From the NCBI GenBank assembly GCA_034044135.1, contig CP139021.1:6734001-6798000 (forward strand): a stretch of DNA of 64,000 nt, read 5' to 3'. The stretch comes from Flammeovirgaceae bacterium SG7u.111 (lineage in GTDB: Bacteria; Bacteroidota; Bacteroidia; Cytophagales; Flammeovirgaceae). The position numbers and the translations under genes were made by a program. The notes under the pieces were generated by a model. It made no database searches and was not told where the DNA came from. It was given only the letters and a program-made list of their open reading frames with translations. Numbering within the stretch: position 1 is the first letter of the stretch; each line of letters starts with the position of its first letter. Below, piece by piece: positions 37,351 through 46,937 of the stretch.

Positions 37351-37616
37351 GTTTTCTCATTTTTCTGAAAAATCAACTATATCACCCAATATATTTTAAA
37401 AAATTCAAACGGCAATATCTCTTATTGCCAAATGTGAAAGATTAGATATGAAACATTGTAGAAAATGAATTTAGTCACAACTATGATATTGTTTAAATAT
37501 CTGATAAACAATTTGTTACAAAATATAATTATTTGTTCTTTTGAGTTATAAAACTGAACTAACCCAAAAGGATTTTGTTAGTTTTTTAGCAACCAACACG
37601 ACCAATAAACTACATA

Positions 37617-38597
37617 ATGACAGATATAAAAAAAGACGTGGTTTTGATAACTGGAGCTGGAGGGCAACTTGGCTCTGAGCTAGCAAATGGACTTATTGAA
37701 ATCTATGGAAAGGAACATGTAATCAGTACCGACCTTCGTATTCCTGAAGCCGAGACGGAACATTTGTTTCTTGAGCTAGATGTAATGGACAAAAAAAGGT
37801 TGGGTGATTTGATCAGGACTTACCGAGTTACACAGGTCTACCACCTTGCCGCCATCCTTTCTGCCAAGGGTGAAAGTAACCCATTGCTTTCTTGGCAAAT
37901 AAACATGGAGGGCCTCCTCAACATTTTAGAAGCTGCTCGCGAGTTCCAGCTAAAAGTGTATTGGCCCAGCTCTATTGCTACCTTTGGAGCAAACACACCC
38001 AGTAACCCTACACCGCAGTTCACCATTACCGAGCCGGGCACGGTCTATGGCATAAGCAAACATGCTGGTGAACTTTGGTGCCAATATTACCATGAAAAGT
38101 TTGGGGTAGATGTGAGGAGCTTGCGCTACCCTGGGCTGATTGGCTACAAGTCGTTGCCTGGCGGAGGTACTACCGACTACGCCGTAGATATTTTCCACAA
38201 AGCCATTAAAGGTGGGGATTTTACCTGTTTCTTGAAAGAAAACACGGTGCTGCCCATGATGTACATGCCCGATGCCGTTCGAGCTACGCTAGAACTGATG
38301 CACGCCGATGCTAATAAAATAACGGTACGAACTTCTTACAACATCCAAGCAATGAGCTTTTCCCCAAAGGAAATTTATGGGAAAATAAAAAAGCATTACC
38401 CTGAGTTTGAGATGGATTATGCGCCTGATTTCCGACAGAAAATAGCGGAAACTTGGCCACAAAAACTGGAAGACACCCTTGCCCAAAAAGACTGGGGCTG
38501 GAAGCCAGAATTTGACCTACCAGCCATGGTAGACGATATGCTCTTGAATTTAAAAAAAAGGGTGAACTATAAGAGCAAGGTACTAGAAGAGATATAG
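37617..38597 (+). CDS. tdh: L-threonine 3-dehydrogenase, SDR type
   Basis: 326 residues. It is an extended short-chain dehydrogenase with the TGAGGQLG nucleotide motif (12-19), catalytic Tyr144 and Lys148 (YGISK) and the RYPGLIGYKSLPGGGTTDYA stretch diagnostic of SDR threonine dehydrogenases such as the Flavobacterium enzyme. It oxidises threonine with NAD to 2-amino-3-ketobutyrate, the substrate of Kbl at 33643. It is divergent from the oligopeptidase-kbl operon and ends in a strong hairpin (38616-38643). Confidence 0.9.
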   Translation: MTDIKKDVVLITGAGGQLGSELANGLIEIYGKEHVISTDLRIPEAETEHLFLELDVMDKKRLGDLIRTYRVTQVYHLAAILSAKGESNPLLSWQINMEGLLNILEAAREFQLKVYWPSSIATFGANTPSNPTPQFTITEPGTVYGISKHAGELWCQYYHEKFGVDVRSLRYPGLIGYKSLPGGGTTDYAVDIFHKAIKGGDFTCFLKENTVLPMMYMPDAVRATLELMHADANKITVRTSYNIQAMSFSPKEIYGKIKKHYPEFEMDYAPDFRQKIAETWPQKLEDTLAQKDWGWKPEFDLPAMVDDMLLNLKKRVNYKSKVLEEI

Positions 38598-38615
38598 AAG
38601 TTGTCTAAAATAAAA

Positions 38616-38643
38616 AAGAGGCGTTGCAGATGCAACGCCTCTT
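38616..38643. terminator. Bidirectional terminator between tdh and the efflux operon
   Basis: AAGAGGCGTTGCA (38616-38628) pairs perfectly with TGCAACGCCTCTT (38631-38643), with A-rich sequence on the left side. It ends the convergent tdh and tolC-like genes. Confidence 0.88.
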
Positions 38644-38667
38644 CAAATATATATAACTTAACCAAAT

Positions 38668-40017
38668 CTACTCCGCTACTTCCACTATACTACCCGTAAG
38701 TCTCATAAGGGCCGTATTTGACTCTATCAAATCTAAAGTGGCCTGAAGGTCTTGTAAGGCTGCTTGGAGATAGTTGATTTGCACTGTTCGGTAGTCAAAT
38801 GAGCTTATGGAGCCCGTTTTATAACGTTCAAAGCTTAAGGTCATATTGAGCTCGGCAGCTTCTTTTCTACGTTCTGCAATACCTTTGAGCGATAGCCTGT
38901 TAGTATAAAGGTCATATTCTGAAGACAAGTCCCTTAGCAAAGATTGGGAAAATTGCTCTACCCTAAGGTTACTTATATCATACTGTACCATCGCATTTTC
39001 GATCGCTCTGTTCACCCTTCCTCCGTTATACAAATTGAAAGAAACAGTGAAATTAATGGACGCCGTATTGGTAATTGCATTACTTATAAGGTCTCTGGAA
39101 GGGTCATTTGCAAAACTAGAACCTGATAAATCTTGCCTTGCCTGATCGTAACTATAAGTAGAGCTCAACGCTAATGACGGATACCTATCGGCTTTCGCAA
39201 TCCCAATATTATCTTTTATAATCGCTTGGCTGATATATTCCTTTCTTAGATTCGCATTGTTTCCTTTTAGCTTCTCTACCAAATCACTAAATTCATACGT
39301 ATTCAATTCATAAGCCAAGGAGTCGGTAAAAATGTAATCTTTATTCGTGTTTTCTTCTGCCAAAAGCACGTTCAAATTTCGGATAGCATTCCTATAAACC
39401 ACTTGTTGGTTGAGGTAATTGAGCGAGTCTGTAAGGTAAGTCCCTTCTTCCAAAAGCACTTCAGTGGTTACGGCACTTCCTAATTCTTTCTTCAATAAAA
39501 TATACCGATACCTATCTTGGGAAACATTAAGGGAGTTTCTGATAACTTGTATATTTTCCCTTTGGTAAACCGCTTGGTAGTATCCCAAAATAATTGCCTG
39601 CATGGTGTTTTGAACTACAATAGCCGCATTTCCTTCCGACTCAGCCTGTAACTTTTCTAACCTTGACTTGGTAATATTCGCTCTGAAACCATCAAAAATT
39701 GTCCAATTTAAATTGACCTGTGGGTTAATATTGTTACTGATAATGGCTCCTTGCAAAAATGAAGCTTCATTTTCTATATTTCTGCGATTATTTTGTTGGT
39801 TAACTTGCAGATTAATAGAAGGATACCTTCCAGCCTCACCCCAATTATTATTTCTCCTATTTACATCAACAGTTAACTTTTCAAGCTTTATATCGAAGTT
39901 GTTCTCCAACCCTCTTTGTATAGCATCTGACAGCGATAAAGATTCTTGGGCCTTGGCAGCATTGACCGTTAAAAACGTAGTTGCCAAAGAGAAAAAAACC
40001 AGTTGGTAAAATTTCAT
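38668..40017 (-). CDS. TolC-family outer-membrane efflux protein
   Basis: 449 residues with a signal peptide ending KAQE (about 24) and the paired OEP domains typical of TolC: SLSDAIQRGLENNFDIKL near the N terminus, long coiled-coil helices, and FNLYNGG as the second repeat's turn. It forms the outer-membrane channel of a tripartite pump. It is the last of three genes after the RND permease (74-nt gap). Confidence 0.92.
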   Translation of the reverse strand: MKFYQLVFFSLATTFLTVNAAKAQESLSLSDAIQRGLENNFDIKLEKLTVDVNRRNNNWGEAGRYPSINLQVNQQNNRRNIENEASFLQGAIISNNINPQVNLNWTIFDGFRANITKSRLEKLQAESEGNAAIVVQNTMQAIILGYYQAVYQRENIQVIRNSLNVSQDRYRYILLKKELGSAVTTEVLLEEGTYLTDSLNYLNQQVVYRNAIRNLNVLLAEENTNKDYIFTDSLAYELNTYEFSDLVEKLKGNNANLRKEYISQAIIKDNIGIAKADRYPSLALSSTYSYDQARQDLSGSSFANDPSRDLISNAITNTASINFTVSFNLYNGGRVNRAIENAMVQYDISNLRVEQFSQSLLRDLSSEYDLYTNRLSLKGIAERRKEAAELNMTLSFERYKTGSISSFDYRTVQINYLQAALQDLQATLDLIESNTALMRLTGSIVEVAE

Positions 40018-40091
40018 GATCCGATTGTGAATTTTGTTGTTGTGTCCATTTGCTAAGAGTATGCTTGAAGCCTCAAGTATACTCTTATACT

Positions 40092-43000
40092 TTATTTACT
40101 GAGATATTCCCTTTTCATCTCTCGCACCGAAGGCTCTACTTCTTCCCTACTCGGATATACCACCCTGCTGTAGTCGTTAATCCAGAACCCACGGATTCCT
40201 CTTCCAGTCCAAACCAATACCCTTCTCACATCATTTATCACTACAATGAGTACCGGGAAAATAAGGAGGATAAACATGGTACCGAAAAGTACGCCATAGG
40301 CTACCGAAATAGCCATTGGGATGAGGAATTGTGCTTGGAAACTTTTCTCCAAAATAAGTGGATAAAGACCTGCTACGGTGGTCATACTGGTAAGGACAAT
40401 CGCTCTAAACCTCGACAGACCAGCTTCGTAAGCCGCTTCTTTCACAGGCACACCTTCTTGCAGTAGGGAGTTAAACTTAGCCAAGAACACCACGGCATCG
40501 TTGATAATCACCCCTGAGAGAGCCAAAATACCCCACATACTCAGCATAGAAACAGGTTTTGCCTCAATGCCATGCCCCATTATTGCACAGAAAACGCCAA
40601 GTGGAATCATCATAAGAACCATTGATGCTTGAGGCAAGGAGCGGAAAGTAAGGGTCAGCAATAAGAGAATGGTGAAGACCAATGGACCAATAACCCTAGT
40701 AAATGAATTTATCGATTTAGTAGAGCGTTTTTGCTGGCCTCCATACTCGACATCTAACCCTGGATATTTTGCCTTAAGTATGGGAATTATTTCTTCGTCC
40801 ACTTTTTTCAAAAGTTCTGGAACAGAAGCGTCTTGATCTTCTAGCTCAGCCTCTACCAAAACCTCTCTTGAACCATTAAAATGCTTGATATCGACCAATC
40901 CACGACCAATATCATATTTTGCTAGCTCTGTAAGTGGGTACTCATTATTTTCATTATTAGACGCCAGTTTCACTTTCATTTGTTCTAACTGACCTAGGCT
41001 ATACCTATCTTTTTCTGGGTAGCGAACCCAAACCCTTAGTTCATCTGTCCCTTTTTGTAAACGCTGCACTTCTTCGCCAAAGAAACCCTGACGGATTTGC
41101 TTGGTGATATCGGCATGGGACAAGCCAAGGAAGTAAGCTCTAGGAGTAAGCTCAATTTGTAATTCCCTTCTACCCAATTTAGCATTGTCGGCAACGTCTT
41201 TTAGTTCTGCAAAATCTCTCAATGCTGATTTCAAGTCCTCTTTGGCATTTGCAAGCTCTTCTGTATTTTTACTAAAAAGGCTTATAGAGACAGGCTTTCC
41301 CCATCGGTTTCTGCCAGATACGTAGAATTTCTCTGCCTCGGGAATAGAGCCTATTTTTTGCTGTAACCTTTTGGCTATATCAAAACTTGATATATGCTGC
41401 CTATCGTCCATACCTGTCAGAATCACCCTAAGGTTTCCTGCATGAGATCCCGATTCGGTCCCATCAGAAGTATTACCCGTATTCATGTAGGTATAAGAAA
41501 TATAATCGTCAGGATCGTCAAATTCCTTTTTTAACTCTTTGTTCAACTCCCATGCTTTTGTATCAAACTCACGAAGCCTTTCTTCCACTTTATCTTCTCT
41601 TGTACCTGCAGTAAAAGCTATTTCAACTTGGAACTGGTCAAAGGGAATAGAAGGGAAAAAGGTCGTCTTGATCATTCCTCCGTTCACTAAACCTAGTACA
41701 ATCATGATAAATGCAATAGGCACTGCTGCATATAGGTAGCGAACTGACATAATATGCGTCAGTGCCTTTCCATACACTTTGAATTTCATAAAGTTAATAG
41801 CTTTGTTAAGTGCAGACCGGATAGCATTCGACTCTTCCCTACGGACTAGTACCTTTTCCGAAGCTAAATGAGCCGGCAACACCAAAAATGCTTCTACTAG
41901 CGAAACCGCAAGGCTGGCGATTACAACAATAGCCATTTCCTGTAAAAACTCAAAACCCTCTAGTATCAGCAAAGGAATGAAGGCAACAATGGTAGTCATT
42001 ACAGAAGTAAAAACAGAAGGTAGAACCTCCATAGTACCATCTATAGCAGCATGATACGCTGTTTTCCCTTTTTCAAAATGGCTATAGATATTTTCGGCAA
42101 TTACGATTCCATCATCTACCAGAATCCCAATTACCAAGATCATCCCAAACAGGGAAATCATATTCACAGTGATTCCGATGGCCGCTCCGATAATAAACAT
42201 ACCAAAGAAGGAGGCAGGAATACCCCAAGCTACCCACAAAGAAAGTCTCAAGCTAAGGAAAAGACCAAGCGAAACAAGTACCAAAAGAAGCCCTACACCA
42301 CCATTGCCCAAAAGCAAGTTCAGCCTTTGGGTAAGTATATCGAAGAAATCAAAACCAATGATAAGTTGCATGGAAGAGTGCTTCTCGTTGAACTCATCCA
42401 CATATTTACTTACATAGGTGGCTATTTCCTCAATATCTTCCTCTGCAAGCTTGTTCACTTGAAAAGAAACTGCACGCTTTCCATTGATATATAACTTATT
42501 GGGAACATCGGCAAATTGCTCTTTAACACTAGCAACATCTCTCAAATAAAGGTTACTTCCATCGTCATTTGCTCTCAACACGATATCGCCCAAATAATCT
42601 GCACTTTTAGTTTTCGCTCTCGAACGGATCAAGATCTCTTCTTCGCTCGATTTGATAGAACCGGCTGAGATATCTCTGTTATTGTTACGAACTGCAGCTG
42701 CTACTTGGTCGAAAGTGAGCCCATAACGTGAAAGATCAGATTCGGTTACTTCTACAGAAAGCTCTAGCTCAGGAAATCCTGAAAGGTTCACTTGGGAAAT
42801 CACCCCTGACGCAAGAAAATCATCTTCTATATCTTGGGCGAACCGTTTGAGTGTTTCAAGATCCACATCTCCAGAAAGCCCCAGAATTACCGCTTGGCTA
42901 CGAGGCTTTACCTCAAACACAATGGGACGCTCTGCTGCCGTGGGAAATGAGTTTATCCTATCCACAGCATTTTTCACCTCTGCCAAGACTTCATTGGGAT

Positions 43001-43304
43001 CAAAGTCTTTGAAAAGAAGGATACTTACACTTACCCTGTTTTCCGAAGAAGTAGAACGCACCTCGTCGATACCCTCAATACTTTTTATAGCTTCTTCTAT
43101 TTTGATGGTTATGCCTTCCTCCATTTCTTCTGGAGCAGCACCTTGCATCACTACTTCTACGTTAAGCGTACCAGGATCTATTTCAGGAAAAAAGGACTTC
43201 CTGATTTGGAAGAAATATGCTACCGAACCAAACAACACCAATGCAGCAATGATGGAGTTGGCCCAGATAGGATATTTCACAAAATACTCTATTAATTTTT
43301 TCAT
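40092..43304 (-). CDS. RND efflux permease (AcrB/HAE-1-like)
   Basis: 1070 residues, twelve membrane helices and two large periplasmic loops. The proton-relay aspartates sit in GILVDDGIVIAENI of TM4. The N terminus (IRKSFFPEIDPGTLNVEVVM) and GGVGLLLVLVSLGLFLSLR belong to the drug-type rather than the heavy-metal type. It should export drugs, bile-like compounds or signals from periplasm or inner membrane, driven by protons. Its adaptor is encoded 96 nt upstream and the TolC partner downstream. Confidence 0.93.
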   Translation of the reverse strand: MKKLIEYFVKYPIWANSIIAALVLFGSVAYFFQIRKSFFPEIDPGTLNVEVVMQGAAPEEMEEGITIKIEEAIKSIEGIDEVRSTSSENRVSVSILLFKDFDPNEVLAEVKNAVDRINSFPTAAERPIVFEVKPRSQAVILGLSGDVDLETLKRFAQDIEDDFLASGVISQVNLSGFPELELSVEVTESDLSRYGLTFDQVAAAVRNNNRDISAGSIKSSEEEILIRSRAKTKSADYLGDIVLRANDDGSNLYLRDVASVKEQFADVPNKLYINGKRAVSFQVNKLAEEDIEEIATYVSKYVDEFNEKHSSMQLIIGFDFFDILTQRLNLLLGNGGVGLLLVLVSLGLFLSLRLSLWVAWGIPASFFGMFIIGAAIGITVNMISLFGMILVIGILVDDGIVIAENIYSHFEKGKTAYHAAIDGTMEVLPSVFTSVMTTIVAFIPLLILEGFEFLQEMAIVVIASLAVSLVEAFLVLPAHLASEKVLVRREESNAIRSALNKAINFMKFKVYGKALTHIMSVRYLYAAVPIAFIMIVLGLVNGGMIKTTFFPSIPFDQFQVEIAFTAGTREDKVEERLREFDTKAWELNKELKKEFDDPDDYISYTYMNTGNTSDGTESGSHAGNLRVILTGMDDRQHISSFDIAKRLQQKIGSIPEAEKFYVSGRNRWGKPVSISLFSKNTEELANAKEDLKSALRDFAELKDVADNAKLGRRELQIELTPRAYFLGLSHADITKQIRQGFFGEEVQRLQKGTDELRVWVRYPEKDRYSLGQLEQMKVKLASNNENNEYPLTELAKYDIGRGLVDIKHFNGSREVLVEAELEDQDASVPELLKKVDEEIIPILKAKYPGLDVEYGGQQKRSTKSINSFTRVIGPLVFTILLLLTLTFRSLPQASMVLMMIPLGVFCAIMGHGIEAKPVSMLSMWGILALSGVIINDAVVFLAKFNSLLQEGVPVKEAAYEAGLSRFRAIVLTSMTTVAGLYPLILEKSFQAQFLIPMAISVAYGVLFGTMFILLIFPVLIVVINDVRRVLVWTGRGIRGFWINDYSRVVYPSREEVEPSVREMKREYLSK

Positions 43305-43400
43305 TCTTCGTCCTTGTGGTTGTTAAAAAGGAGTTTTTATATATAAAGCTACCATTCAGTTAATAGCAGCTATTTGTCTAAAATGATTGGTTTGGAAGAA

Positions 43401-44600
43401 CTAAGACTTCTTTTTAGCCTCTCCCTTTTTCTTCGCTGAGTTTTCAGTTACTTCTAGGTTGATATGCTTTTCAGCATCGCTAAGTTTATAGGCTTTCATA
43501 TTATTGTAAGCTCCAGCTAGCGGTTCTACTACCAAATCTGCATTTTCGTCAATCCCATTAAACACCACCGTTTCCTTATTCACTTTCAGGATATTGATCT
43601 CTTTTTCCCTCAATACACTGTCGTCTTCTATTACATACACTTTATTGTTTTTGAAGATAGCGTTCCGAGGCATGATCATCGACTGAGCAACTGTTTTGCC
43701 TGGGATATTTGCCTTGAGGTACAAACCATCAAAAATTGGTGCTCCACCAGCATTTACCGAGACAAAAACATCTATCGATTGAGTATTGGGGTTCACCACA
43801 TCGCCAATCCTAGAAATTCTCCCTTCCCATTTTTGAAGGCCGTTTTCACTCGTAATAGTTACGCTTTCGCCTTGGGTAATCCACTGTACATCCTTCGTTT
43901 CTACAGGCACTAGCAACTCTACTTGGTCGGTTCTTACAATCCTCGCTATTTTATTGCCAGGGCTTACATATGACCCCACTTCCAATAGCACTTCTGAAAT
44001 AGACCCGCTATAAGGAGCATAAAAACTGAAGCGTTTGAGTCTTTCTTCGGCACTCTTTATCGAATAGTAAGTTTTATAAATGTCCTTAGTAGCCAAATAC
44101 ATTTTCTCCGTATTGGACTTAGCCTGAGGGATTTCTGGCAAGTCTTTATTGAGGTTTATAGAGCGTAAATAACCTTCCCACATAGGGTAGGAATCTGGGA
44201 AATCTATTTTGATATCGGGTAAAACGGTAACCAGCATTTTGAGCAAATCACTCTTAGAAGACTGAAGGTTGAGCCTTTCTATATCGTCATCTATTTTAAA
44301 AAGAAGATCTCCTTTCTTAAAATTATATCCCGACCTGAGCTTTATATTTCCTTCCAAAATTCTACCCGCCACTTCCGAAGCTACATCCAGCGGTTGTGAG
44401 GACGCCACCCTACCAAAAGCTGTAATTTCAGTTTGAATATCATTGTAGTCTACCAGTTCGGTACGGACATACCTTTTTTGCTCTACTATTTTTTTCTTGG
44501 GAGGATCTTTTTTTAACCCTTCGAAAAATTTCATTAAGCCATACGAACCACCCAAAATAAGCAGTACTCCAAGTAAAATTCCTAGTTGTCTTTTAGTCAT
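43401..44600 (-). CDS. Periplasmic adaptor (membrane fusion) protein of the RND pump
   Basis: 399 residues with an N-terminal membrane anchor (about 6-25). The HlyD/AcrA layout is visible: a biotinyl-lipoyl-like region (about 70-110, with LRSGYNFKKGDLLFKID), a helical hairpin (about 110-195), the second lipoyl half (FYAPYSGSISEVLLEVGSYV) and a beta-barrel. The C terminus is lysine-rich. It links the permease to the TolC-type channel. First gene of the efflux operon; no regulator gene is seen next to it. Confidence 0.9.
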   Translation of the reverse strand: MTKRQLGILLGVLLILGGSYGLMKFFEGLKKDPPKKKIVEQKRYVRTELVDYNDIQTEITAFGRVASSQPLDVASEVAGRILEGNIKLRSGYNFKKGDLLFKIDDDIERLNLQSSKSDLLKMLVTVLPDIKIDFPDSYPMWEGYLRSINLNKDLPEIPQAKSNTEKMYLATKDIYKTYYSIKSAEERLKRFSFYAPYSGSISEVLLEVGSYVSPGNKIARIVRTDQVELLVPVETKDVQWITQGESVTITSENGLQKWEGRISRIGDVVNPNTQSIDVFVSVNAGGAPIFDGLYLKANIPGKTVAQSMIMPRNAIFKNNKVYVIEDDSVLREKEINILKVNKETVVFNGIDENADLVVEPLAGAYNNMKAYKLSDAEKHINLEVTENSAKKKGEAKKKS

Positions 44601-44824
44601 GATCAGTCGATGTTGTAGAATGGGGCTGAAGCCATCAATTTGCAGTTGCTAAGGAAGCATTTTTTTGAGAAATAAGCCATACCCGTCGAATAGTTATTAG
44701 GCCGCTTACGGAATAATACCTTCAAACAACCTAAAAGCCCTGCCCTACGCCCTGTAGCATTTTTCCTAAAACCAGAGATTGAACTTTTTAAGAGGGAAAA
44801 AGTTTGGCAATAGCACACAAAAAA

Positions 44825-44848
44825 GGCTTCCCATTTGCATGGAAAGCC
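44825..44848 (-). terminator. Terminator after kduD
   Basis: GGCTTCCCAT (44825-44834) pairs with ATGGAAAGCC (44839-44848) with one mismatch; on the minus strand a T-run follows, 36 nt after the kduD stop. Confidence 0.7.
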
Positions 44849-44883
44849 CTTGAAAAACTCTTGTAAGAAATAAGCTACCTTAC

Positions 44884-45651
44884 CTAGCGACCCATCCAAC
44901 CGCCATCAACAGTTACGATAGATCCGCTCATATAATCCGAAGCTGTAGAAGAAAGGAACACAACAGGACCTTTGAAGTCGTCTGCTTCGCCCCACCTATC
45001 TGCTGGAATACGAGAAAGAATAGCCGGGTTTCTCACCGGATCGGCTCTCAACGCAGCAGTATTGTCCGTAGCAATATAACCAGGTGCAATCGCATTTACA
45101 TTTACACCTTTAGAAGCCCATTCGTTAGAAAGTGCCATGGTAAGCTGACCGATAGCTCCTTTACTAGCAGCATAGCCCGGTACAGTAATTCCTCCTTGGA
45201 AAGTAAGCAACGAAGCGGTAAAAATCACCTTTCCGCTACCTCTAGCCACCATATCTCTACCAAACTCACGGCTCAAAATGAACTGAGCATTGAGGTTCAC
45301 CTCTATTACTTTGTCCCAATATTCATCTGAATGCTCAGCAGCAGGCGCACGCAAAATAGTACCCGCATTGTTCACCAAAATATCAGGTGTACCGTTTTCA
45401 GACTTATATTTTTCTACAAAAGCCATCAGCGCTTTCCTATCCGAAAAGTCGCACTGGTATGCTTTAAATTTTCTTCCGAGGGCAGTTACTTGCTTTTCAA
45501 CTTCGCTTCCCTCAAGCTCAAGCGATGCAGAAACGCCTATAATATCAGCACCAGCTTCTGCCAAACCAACAGCCATAGCTAGTCCAATTCCTCTTTTACA
45601 TCCTGTCACTATTGCTGTTTTACCAGCAAGACTAAACATATCCAATACCAT
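44884..45651 (-). CDS. kduD: 2-dehydro-3-deoxy-D-gluconate 5-dehydrogenase
   Basis: 255-residue classical SDR with TGCKRGIG as the cofactor motif, NNAG, the YAASKGA catalytic Tyr-Lys pair and a C terminus ending VTVDGGWMGR, all typical of KduD. It reduces 2,5-diketo-3-deoxygluconate to KDG, downstream of KduI, in breakdown of unsaturated uronates from pectin, ulvan or glycosaminoglycans. It follows kduI with a 29-nt gap and ends in a hairpin at 44825-44848. Confidence 0.9.
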   Translation of the reverse strand: MVLDMFSLAGKTAIVTGCKRGIGLAMAVGLAEAGADIIGVSASLELEGSEVEKQVTALGRKFKAYQCDFSDRKALMAFVEKYKSENGTPDILVNNAGTILRAPAAEHSDEYWDKVIEVNLNAQFILSREFGRDMVARGSGKVIFTASLLTFQGGITVPGYAASKGAIGQLTMALSNEWASKGVNVNAIAPGYIATDNTAALRADPVRNPAILSRIPADRWGEADDFKGPVVFLSSTASDYMSGSIVTVDGGWMGR

Positions 45652-45680
45652 TTCTTTTTTATTTAATTAAGTTAAAAAAA

Positions 45681-46520
45681 TTATTTCAACACGTCAGTTC
45701 CAGCAGGATCCATATCTGTGAATGTTTGGTTTTCACCACCCATTGCCCAAATAAAGCTGTAAGCTGCTGTTCCCGCACCTGAGTGGATAGACCATTCGGG
45801 GGAAATTACTGCTTGCTTGTTTTTCATTACTAAGTGGCGAGTTTCTGTTGGTTCGCCCATGAAGTGCATCACAGCTTGGTTTTCTGCCAAGTCGAAATAA
45901 AAATAAATTTCCATCCTACGGTTATGCGTATGCGGGGGAAATGTATTCCAAATACTTCCTGGTTTGAGAGCGGTGAAGCCCATTACCAATTGGCAACTTT
46001 TGATACCATTCTCGTGGATATATTGGAAAATCGTACGCTCATTGCTTGTTGCAGGAGCACCTAGTTCTACAGGGTTTGCTTCTGCTTGACTAGCCTTTGC
46101 TGTAGGATATTCTTTGTGGGCAGGTGTAGAACAAATAAAGAATTCTGCTGGAGCAACTGCATCATCACTGGCAAATACAACTGATTTCTTTCCTTTTCCT
46201 ATGTAAAGACAGTCTTTATTAGCTAGTGTAAAAACTTCACCATCTACAGTTACTGTTCCGCTTTCTCCTACATTAAGAATTCCCATTTCCCTTCTTTCAA
46301 GGAAATATTCTGCTTTGGTGAATTCTTCACATGCAGGCATTTCTAGTGGTGTGTCGGTAGGCTTCGCTCCTATCGTCATCATTCGGTCATAGAGTGAGTA
46401 AACTCCTGTTACTTCTCCTTCAGTAAGGACATTTTCTATCAAAAAGTCCTTTCTCAGCCTTTCGGTAGTATAAGACTTGGCATCCTCTGGGTGTGCTGCG
46501 TATCTAAGTTCCATTTTCAA
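45681..46520 (-). CDS. kduI: 5-dehydro-4-deoxy-D-glucuronate isomerase
   Basis: 279 residues, the normal length. The zinc site is intact: His197 and His199 in PPHTHNRR, Glu204, and His246 in WSIHSG, one position on from the E. coli enzyme as I remember it. It isomerises the ring-opened unsaturated uronate to the KduD substrate. A -7 box reading TATTTTTG on the minus strand lies at 46566-46573, and a LacI-type palindrome sits at 46622-46631. KDG kinase and aldolase genes are not in this window. Confidence 0.94.
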   Translation of the reverse strand: MKMELRYAAHPEDAKSYTTERLRKDFLIENVLTEGEVTGVYSLYDRMMTIGAKPTDTPLEMPACEEFTKAEYFLERREMGILNVGESGTVTVDGEVFTLANKDCLYIGKGKKSVVFASDDAVAPAEFFICSTPAHKEYPTAKASQAEANPVELGAPATSNERTIFQYIHENGIKSCQLVMGFTALKPGSIWNTFPPHTHNRRMEIYFYFDLAENQAVMHFMGEPTETRHLVMKNKQAVISPEWSIHSGAGTAAYSFIWAMGGENQTFTDMDPAGTDVLK

Positions 46521-46937
46521 TTATTATGTTATAGGTTTTTTGGGTATAATTATTTCGTATTATCTCAAAAATACATAAGCTAATGGGAATACCTAGCAGG
46601 AATCAGTAGCTATTTTCTCTGCAAACGTTTGTGGTTGGAAAAATTAATTTTCTGAACTTCAGAAGATTGCCAAATAAACTATATTTTTGCCCAGCTTACC
46701 AGCCAGAAAGAAGTGGAGAGGTTTTCATTCGATTTGGTTTGAGAAAAAGAGCAATTACGCCATCCTCAAAGGCAATCAGATACACATGAATCAGCAAAGT
46801 GCCTACACCAAACATGATAATTCCCTTATAAAATTGTATTTTTGACGCCTTTGCAATTAGCTTATAAAGGCATAACAACAACTAAAACTATATTCAGGAT
46901 AAATTTTACCCTCGGGGTATAAACTTAAAAATTACTT
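46521..46937. promoter_or_regulatory. Divergent control region kduI / sodium symporter
   Basis: No gene is supported here. It holds the kduI -7 box (46566-46573, minus), the perfect palindrome CAAACGTTTG (46622-46631) of the kind bound by LacI-family repressors, an inverted repeat TTCTGAA-C-TTCAGAA (46650-46664), and -7-like boxes on the + strand at 46682-46689 and 46839-46846 (both TATTTTTG), the latter the better candidate for the symporter gene. Confidence 0.5.

Noticed and set aside
44603-44899. 98-codon frame between the adaptor gene and kduD
   Set aside because: Overlaps the kduD start and terminator and shows no protein-like pattern.
46696-46881. 61-codon hydrophobic frame in the kduI/symporter control region
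   Set aside because: Overlaps probable promoter elements; no conserved features and composition like surrounding intergenic DNA.
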